Source: Euryodendron excelsum (lineage: Eukaryota; Streptophyta; Magnoliopsida; Ericales; Pentaphylacaceae). From it: DNA of 64,000 nt. The notes below the pieces were generated by a model. That model ran no database searches, was not told where the DNA came from, and saw only the letters and a program-made list of their open reading frames with translations. Shown here one piece after another: positions 58,801 through 64,000 of this stretch (the stretch's first letter is position 1; each line of letters opens with the position of its first letter). Where the stretch lies: NCBI GenBank assembly GCA_033060915.1, contig CM065397.1:17535501-17599500 (forward strand), read 5' to 3'. The translations under genes and the position numbers were made by a program.

Positions 58801-61800
58801 GTGTCTCTTGTTCTTTAGTCCTCTTGTCCAACTTAGTCCTTGTTTTTTCTGTTCTTGGTTATTCTCCAATCAGTTCTCTCAGCCTCATGTCTTCAGATAA
58901 GTCTGATGCCTTCTTGATTTGTTTTAATGGCAAAAACTACTCAACTTGGGAGTTTCACTTCAAGGTTTTTGTTAAAGGCAAGGATCTATGGGGCCATGTT
59001 GATGGCAGCAACCCTGCTCCTAACAACAACGAAGATAAGGTTCTACATGCTAAATGGAAGGTCAAGGATGCCCAAGTCATGGCATGGATTCTAGGATCTG
59101 TTGAATCCAACATCATCTTGAATCTTCGACCATTCAAGACTACAGCCGAGATGTGGATTTACTTGAAGAAGCTCTACTGTCAGCACAACACTGCTCGTCG
59201 ATTCCAGCTTGAATATGAATTGGCCACTCTCCAACAGGACAGTCTCTCTATCTCTGATTTTTACTCTAGCTTCATGAATCTTTGGACTGAATATACTGAC
59301 ATAGTTTATGCTACTTTACCTCCCGAAGGTCTTAGTTCTGTTCAATCTGTCCATGAAACTACTAAAAGGGATCAATTTCTTATGAAACTGAGATCTGAAT
59401 TTGAAGGCACCTGGTCCAATCTTATGAATCGAGAATTTGTCCCCTCCCTAGATGCATGCCTCAATGATTTGTTTCGTGAGGAGCAGTGCTTGCTCACTCA
59501 AACCACCATGGAACAACGTAGATCCACCTCTATTCCCATGGCTTATGCAACACAAGGCAAGCCAAGAGGTAGGGATATGAGCACTGTTCAGTGCTTTTGC
59601 TGCAAAAGATTTGGCCATTTCGCTTTAAATTGTCCGAATAAATTCTGCAACTACTGCAAAAAAGATGGCCATATTATCAAGGAATGTCCTACCCGACCCC
59701 CTAAGAAATCTGAAACAGCATATTCTGCCTCAGTTGGTTCTTCTAGTATTGGTGGTTTTGTACATACCATACCTCTAACACAAAGTGCTCCTGCTCTTGT
59801 TCAACCAGTAACCCCTGAAATGATCCAACAAATGATCATTTCTGCATTCTTTGCATTAGGACTCTCAGGTAAATCCTTCACTGCATCTCATCCTTGGTAC
59901 TTTGATTCTGGGGCTTCCCATCACATGACAAACAATGTTAATTCTCTTACCAATGTGAAAAAATATATTGGAAATCTCAAGATTCATACTGCCGATGGCA
60001 GCCATTTACTTATTACTACCACTGGTGATGTTTCTCCTTCTCTCACCAATGTGTTTGTCTCTCCTGGCCTTTCCACTAATCTTGTTTTTGTCGGTTAGTT
60101 GGTTGATAATAATTGCAAAGTGGAATTCTTTAAATCTGGTTGTATTGTGCAGGATCAGCAATCAGGCAAGATGATCGCGAGGGGGCCTAAAGAAGGACGT
60201 CTTTTTCCTCTCCAATTCTCCTTGTCTCCATGTTTCACTTTTCCCTTTATCACTTGTAACTCAGCTCATGTTGATTACCGAGCATGGCATAAACATCTCG
60301 GACATCCAAACTCTAAGGTCCTTCATAATTTGCTCAATTCTGGTTTACTTGGGAATAACGAGTCACCTTCTCTTAGTGCTGTTCAATTTGATTGCAATTC
60401 TTGTAGGCTTGGTAAAAGTAAAACCCTGCCATTTCCCACTCACACACCAAATGTAGTCCAGCTCTTTGATTTGATACATAGTGATTTGTGGGGTATGGCA
60501 CCGGTTACTTCTCATGCTCATTACAAGTACTTTATCACTTTTATTGATGACTATAGTCGTTTCACATGGATTTATTTCCTGCGTTCTAAAGATGAAGTAT
60601 TTTCTGTTTTTAGGCTTTTTCATGCACATATTCAGACCCATTTTTCTGCCAAAATCAAAATCCTTCGCTCTGATAATGGGGGTGAGTACATATATCACTT
60701 GTTTCAGGAATTTCTGCAAACTAATGGCATAATCTCTCAACGGTCTTGTCCTTCAACCCCTCAACAAAATGGGGTGGCTGAAAGAAAGAACGGTCACCTT
60801 CTTGATGTTGTCCGCACCCTCTTATTAGAGTCATTTGTGCCCTCACGATTCTGGTGTGAAGCTCTATCCACTGCTGTCCACCTCATCAATAGATTGCCTT
60901 CTCCCTCCTTGAACCACGTCTCTCCTTTCACTCGGTTATTTGGTCACACTCCAAATTATTCTAACCTTCGTACCTTTGGTTGTGTGTGCTATGTTCATCT
61001 TTCTGCACACGAACGCACAAAGCTCACAGCTCAGTCGGTCCAATGTGCTTTTTTAGGATATTCTGGACATCAGAAAGGTTTTCTTTGCTATGATCCCCAT
61101 CTGCGTCGTATTCGGGTTTCTAGAAATGTGATCTTTTTAGAAAACAAGTATTTTTTTCCTGCTAACCCTGATCCCCATTCTCCTTCATTTTCTGTTCTAC
61201 CCTTGTTTACTAACTTTCCTGCAGATCCCATTCCTTCTAAGCCTCTCCTAGTGTATCAGAGACGTTCCTCCTCCACATCAAATTTGCGTTCAGACACTCC
61301 CGAGCCCCCTCAAGCTCACTTCCCGACTGCAGATTCTGTTCCAGCCACTGCACCTGCTCCTCACAGACATAGTACTCGGGTTCGTAGACCCCCAGATAGG
61401 TTTGGTTTCACCCCTCCTTTATCCTTCACAGCCACCTTGTCTTCTATTCCTATTCCCTCGTCTTATAAGCAGGCAATGGAGCATGAGTGTTGGCGGAAAG
61501 CTATTGATACAGAATTTCTCGCACTTGAAGAAAACCAAACCTGGGATGTTGTTTAATGTCCCCCATTCGTGAAAGCCCTTGGCAGTAAGTTTGTGTTTTC
61601 TATCAAGCTTCATTCTGATGGATCCATAGAGCGTCACAAGGCTCGATTGGTGGTTCTTGGCAACAAGTAAGAGTATGGCCTAGACTACGACAAGACATTT
61701 GCACCAGTAGCCAAAATGACCACAGTGCGAACCATACTAGCCCTTGCTGCATCCCAAACCTGGCCTTTATATCAAATGGATGTAAAGAACGCTTTCCTAC

Positions 61801-64000
61801 ATGGTGATCTCAAGGAGGAAGTTTACATGAAACTTCCCTGTGGTATGCCTACTTCCTCACCTCTTGATGTTTGCAAACTAAAACGTTCTCTGTATGGTTT
61901 AAAGCAAGCCCCAAGAGTATGGTATGAAAAGTTTTGATCCACTCTTCTTGGCTTTTCATTCACTCCGAGTCAGTATGATTCTTCCCTTTTTCTTCAAAGG
62001 ACATCTAAGGGCATAGTTGTCCTCCTTGTTTATGTGGACGACATCGTTGTCACTGGTTCAGATATGAAGGCCATCTCTGAGATTCAAAAATTATTGCATT
62101 TTACTTTCCACATGACAGATCTTGGCCAGCTCACCTATTTCTTGGGGTTAGAGGTGCATTGTCGGCCTCAAGGTATCTTCTTGAATCAGCACAAATATAT
62201 TCAGGATCTGGTTCAGTTAGCTAGCCTTACAGATGCTACTTCTGTTGACACCCCCATGGAGCTTAATACGAAGTATCGTCGTGCTGAAGGGGAGCTTCTT
62301 GAGGATCCTACTTTCTATCGGAAGCTGGTTGGTAGTCTTATCTATCTAACCATCACCCGACCGGACATCTCTTATGCTGTCCACACAGTCAGCAAATTCA
62401 TGCAAGCCCCTCGACATCTCCACCTATTCGCTGTCCGACGGATCATTCGATACATCCTTGGCACACCTAGCCGTGACTTATTCTTTCCTACTAATTCTTC
62501 CCTCCAGCTACAAGCCTATAGTGACGCTGATTGGGCTGGCTGCCCAGACACCAGAAAATCTACTACCGGATGGTGTATATATCTTGGTGATGCTCTTATC
62601 TCTTGGAAATGCAAGAAGCAGAACTACGTCTCCAAGTCCTTCACTGAGGCTAAGTACCGTGCAATGTCTGCTGCATGCTCTGAGATCATATGGTTGCGTG
62701 GTCTCCTCACCGAGCTTAGTTTCTCCGCTATTCACCCTACTCCATTACATGCTGACAACACCAGCGCCATCCAAATTGCTGCCAACCCTGTATACCACGA
62801 ACGCACGAAGCACATAGAGGTTGACTGCCACTCCATTCGGGAGGCCTATGACCGCAAGGTTATCACCCTTCCACACATTTCCACTACTCTACAAATCACA
62901 GATATCTTCACCAAATCCATGACACGTCAACGTCATAATTTTCTTGTTAGCAAATTGATGCTCGTAGATTTACCAGCATCAATTTGAGGGGGGATGTCAA
63001 AGGCAAGCTAACAGCCAAAGCTGTCCAACTATTAGCTGGCCATTTACAGTCAGCAGATTCTATGTCTTGTATAGCTTTGACAGCTATCATTAGACAGATT
63101 TGTATATAGTTTTTTAGCTACTTTAAAGGCTGTAGATCAACTTGTATTCTAGCTATATAATAAGAATTTTCCATTGAGAGAAATCACTTCTTTTGGCTTA
63201 AAGCTCTCTCACTTTGTCAGAGACAACAGCAATAACGTGTCACGAGAATTAATTTATCTTGAACATGCTTTCAGAGTGAATAGGAAATGTTTCATCTTCA
63301 ATGGAAAGAAAAGATAACCAGCCTTCCATCCAGAAAACTACCTCAACAAACTCTCAATTATAGTTTTAGCATCCTATATGAATTTTATAAGCTTGCCCTT
63401 GCTATAGTAGATTCTAGGGTAAGCAGCATGCTTATTCCTGTTCCATTACCACAGTGGTCCAGAATCCATGGAAGATTGAGCTATAGTTGGAAAGTGCACA
63501 TTGATCATCACTGCTGGTTTTTGAAATGGTTCTTGCCCCGTTAATTGATTCCCTTGTAATACGTTGTGTGTGTTTTTAAATCCAAATTTTCTGGCATGTA
63601 TGTTGATATAAGCTGGTGCATCAACTTGTTAATTAATTACAATGTAACATAGTTCATTAACTATTATATTTTCCTGCGAAGTTGGTTTCTACAAAGTATT
63701 GTTTATTACAGAAGGTTATTGATTGTTGTTGCAGTCTGCAAAGGAAGGGGAGACCTTTTGGGACAGTCCCTGGGGTCCTGGAAGACCTGGATGGCATATA
63801 GAGTGTAGTGCTATGAGTGCTGCTTATTTAGGCTATTTTTTTGACATACATGGTGGAGGGATGGATCTTATCTTCCCCCACCATGAAAATGAAATTGCTC
63901 AGAGTTGTGCTGCATGTAACCAGAGTAATGTAAGCTACTGGGTACACAATGGATTTGTAACCATTGACTCGGAGAAAATGTCCAAGTCACTGGGGAACTT
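49855..64000 (+). CDS. cysteine--tRNA ligase, organellar type (5 exons seen, 3' end outside window; exon 4 damaged)
   Basis: Exons seen: 49855-50246, 51172-51235, 52813-52974, 53665-53835 and 63735 to beyond 64000. All join in phase. The enzyme attaches cysteine to tRNA-Cys; plant homologues with an N-terminal extension work in plastids and mitochondria. Residues 1 to about 70 are Ser/Arg/Ile-rich without acidic residues at the start, like a transit peptide. Then [17 protein letters not shown] holds the zinc-ligand Cys107 and the HIGH signature (116-119). Later exons give [92 protein letters not shown] and KMSKS (63975-63989). Oddities: exon 4 has TGA at 53770-53772 and TG instead of AG at its acceptor (53663-53664), so this copy is probably non-functional unless these are sequence errors. 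Confidence 0.88.
50247..51171. other. intron 1 of the synthetase gene
   Basis: Ends are GTCCTC and GATTAGGCAG; the acceptor that restores the frame is the second AG (51170-51171). A MITE-like inverted repeat (50540-50975) occupies about half. Confidence 0.85.
50540..50975. mobile_element. MITE-like element with about 120-bp inverted repeats
   Basis: The left arm, about 50567-50703 (GACAAACAAACTTATCAGGA ... CACCATGGTCTTTCAAAGA ... ATGTCTTTCATTC), is the reverse complement of about 50827-50952, roughly 90% identical by eye, with a T-run at the outer right. The spacer is about 120 bases. No transposase, and no target duplication settled. Its symmetric ATG frames (for example 50576-50788) are shadows. 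Confidence 0.85.
51236..52812. other. intron 2 of the synthetase gene (1.6 kb)
   Basis: Ends are GTTAGT and CTGTAG. AT-rich. Minus-strand frames at 51903-52133 and 52238-52432 hint at transposon fragments (the latter contains [20 protein letters not shown]), but nothing can be assigned. Confidence 0.7.
52975..53664. other. intron 3 of the synthetase gene with a non-canonical end
   Basis: It starts GTATGT. The position where the acceptor should lie, just before ATTCTTGATAATGG, reads ACTG rather than a pyrimidine-AG. The next AG downstream (53689-53690, CCTACAG) would skip 26 coding bases and shift the frame. Confidence 0.75.
53665..53835 (+). pseudogene. synthetase exon 4 with premature stop
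   Basis: 57 codons homologous to the family segment starting [16 protein letters not shown] and ending NPADFALWK. Codon 36 is TGA (53770-53772) where the family has Arg in the (D/E)NRAGER motif, so CGA to TGA is the simplest change. Just upstream, S stands for the usual N, and the missing acceptor AG is at 53663-53664. The donor (GTAAG, 53836) is good and joins in phase 0 to 63735. Confidence 0.85.
54302..55385. mobile_element. Mutator-like element carrying an internal duplication and a nested element
   Basis: A 9-bp target duplication CATAGCCCC (54293-54301) / CATGGCCCC (55386-55394) has one mismatch. Terminal inverted repeats are AATGTTATATGGACTC and the complement of GAGTCAACGTAACATGG. 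Inside, a 366-bp direct duplication (units starting 54303 and 54669) repeats the left end, and a second element is inserted at 55006-55359. No transposase. Confidence 0.72.
55006..55359. mobile_element. Mutator-like non-autonomous element (354 bp), nested
   Basis: The 9-bp target duplication is CCCATACTC (54997-55005) / CCCATACTT (55360-55368). Terminal inverted repeats are TAATAAGCACGGATACGG and the complement of GGAACATCCGTGCTTCCTAA. The interior is rich in GACACG/GTGTCC motifs. Confidence 0.8.
55671..56484. mobile_element. Mutator-like non-autonomous element (814 bp)
   Basis: A perfect 9-bp target duplication CTATAAGCT occurs at 55662-55670 and 56485-56493. Terminal inverted repeats are AAGAAGCACAGACACC and the complement of GAGTGTCCGTGCTTCCTAGT. 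It shares termini with 55006-55359. The interior 56080-56340 is less AT-rich, with a CTT run (about 56203-56222) preceded by an exon-like GACCAGGTAAGTC, so capture of a host gene piece is possible but unproven. Confidence 0.88.
57608..57778. repeat. about 50-bp inverted repeat (hairpin)
   Basis: Arms 57608-57660 (GTGAATCATCAAATCCATAG, GAACATAGAGG, CCTCTAG) and 57729-57778 (CTAGAGGCTAAATTCTTCTA, TGTTCCTATGGACTGATGAT, TCAC) are reverse complements with few mismatches, around a TA-rich loop. Probably a MITE remnant. Confidence 0.75.
58477..58769 (+). repeat. 5' LTR of family C (293 bp)
   Basis: Starts TGTCAAAGGCAAGC and ends CACTTTGTCA. It contains a 68-bp tandem duplication (units starting 58513 and 58581, ATTAGCTGGCCATTTACAG) not present in the 3' LTR. 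Confidence 0.96.
58770..58781 (+). other. primer-binding site of family C
   Basis: TGGTATCAGAGC, a perfect match to the initiator Met-tRNA complement, directly abutting the LTR. Confidence 0.96.
58887..62987 (+). pseudogene. family C gag-pol polyprotein (1366 codons, four premature stops)
   Basis: One frame runs from ATG at 58887 ([20 protein letters not shown]) to TGA at 62985 with no frameshift. Order: gag core; two CCHC knuckles ([28 protein letters not shown] at about 59590-59690); protease [12 protein letters not shown] (59896-59931); integrase with [31 protein letters not shown] and [11 protein letters not shown] with [20 protein letters not shown] and an intact YVDDIVVTG (62028-62054); RNase H with [19 protein letters not shown] and [10 protein letters not shown]. 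Stops: TAG 60096-60098, TAA 61554-61556, TAA 61668-61670, TGA 61935-61937. Three fit a C-to-T change of CAG, CAA and CGA. An ATG at 58743 lies in frame upstream, inside the LTR. Confidence 0.95.
62983..62994 (+). other. polypurine tract of family C
   Basis: TTTGAGGGGGGA abuts the 3' LTR start at 62995; it primes plus-strand DNA synthesis in this class. Confidence 0.88.
62995..63219 (+). repeat. 3' LTR of family C (225 bp)
   Basis: Identical to the 5' LTR except for lacking one 68-bp unit and three substitutions near the right end, each reading A or T here against G or C in the 5' LTR (AATAAGAATTTTCC, GGCTTAAAG). Confidence 0.96.
63225..63734. other. last part of synthetase intron 4
   Basis: AT-rich. 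A plus-strand frame at 63287-63544 has no recognisable domain. It ends in GTTGTTGCAG, a good acceptor for exon 5. Confidence 0.7.
63735..64000 (+). CDS. synthetase exon 5 (partial)
   Basis: Open to the window edge, phase 0 with exon 4. It carries the catalytic-domain centre: [19 protein letters not shown] (zinc-ligand Cys), [19 protein letters not shown] (zinc-ligand His/Glu) and the KMSKS loop (63975-63989). Intact, in contrast to exon 4. Confidence 0.93.

Larger units (their letters stand above)
58477..63219 (+). mobile_element. complete Ty1/copia retrotransposon, family C (4743 bp)
   Basis: A perfect 5-bp target duplication GAGAC (58472-58476, 63220-63224), TG...CA LTRs, a perfect PBS, one gag-pol frame and a polypurine tract are all present. 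It lies in intron 4 of the synthetase gene in the same orientation. Short LTRs (225-293 bp), a single polyprotein and two zinc knuckles fit Ale- or Ivana-like plant copia groups; lineage is inference. Where the LTRs align they differ at three positions by eye, so insertion is recent relative to families A and B. Confidence 0.97.
53836..63734. other. intron 4 of the synthetase gene (9.9 kb)
   Basis: Ends are GTAAGT and TTGCAG. It contains three Mutator-like elements (54302-55385, 55006-55359, 55671-56484), an inverted repeat (57608-57778) and a full copia element (58477-63219). Unassigned parts: 53836-54292, 55395-55661, 56494-57600, 57780-58471 and 63225-63734, all AT-rich with no recognised coding sequence. 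Confidence 0.85.

Noticed and set aside
1..64000. tRNA, rRNA or snoRNA genes
   Set aside because: Reading both strands I saw no cloverleaf with A and B boxes and no rRNA-like blocks. The only tRNA-related sites are retrotransposon primer-binding sites. A tRNAscan run would settle it.

Overview
This is nuclear DNA from a seed plant, almost certainly an angiosperm: two split nuclear genes with GT-AG introns, plant-type Ty1/copia and Ty3/gypsy retrotransposons, Mutator-like elements and MITEs. Both genes have very long, transposon-filled introns. The species cannot be named from the sequence alone.

Layout. (1) 1-9934: a decayed copia element on the minus strand (family A; SIRE/Maximus-like by RT sequence and long LTR), running off the left edge. 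Its 5' LTR is split by a 3.8-kb gypsy solo LTR (Tekay/Del-like). (2) 9935-11429: AT-rich upstream region. (3) 11430-29431: a complete 12-exon GT31 galactosyltransferase gene of the hydroxyproline O-galactosyltransferase (HPGT) type. It gives an open 353-aa frame across 18 kb. Intron 9 holds a Mutator-like element, a 229-bp tandem duplication and a giant (about 3.1 kb) inverted repeat. (4) 29432-32087: 3' UTR and AT-rich spacer. (5) about 32090-49465: a second copia element (family B) expanded to about 17 kb by nested insertions. These are a 3'-truncated family A element, itself split by a 4.4-kb Ogre/Tat-like solo LTR and by another family A solo LTR, plus two further family A solo LTRs in opposite orientations. 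(6) 49855-64000+: the first five exons of an organellar-type cysteinyl-tRNA synthetase gene. Exon 4 has an in-frame TGA and a TG in place of the acceptor AG, so this copy looks damaged. Its roughly 9.9-kb intron 4 holds three Mutator-like elements with 9-bp target duplications and a complete young copia element (family C, 58477-63219) with 5-bp target duplications.

The two genes are unrelated in function: one starts glycosylation of arabinogalactan proteins in the secretory pathway, the other charges tRNA-Cys in organelles. They share a strand and are separated by the family B stack, whose right LTR ends about 390 bp before the synthetase start codon. The rest is a record of transposition and decay: solo LTRs outnumber complete elements, stop codons fit C-to-T change, and tandem duplications recur inside LTRs.

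I found no clearly new enzymatic system. The most unusual items are the giant intronic palindrome, the damaged synthetase exon, and the self-nested family A cluster.
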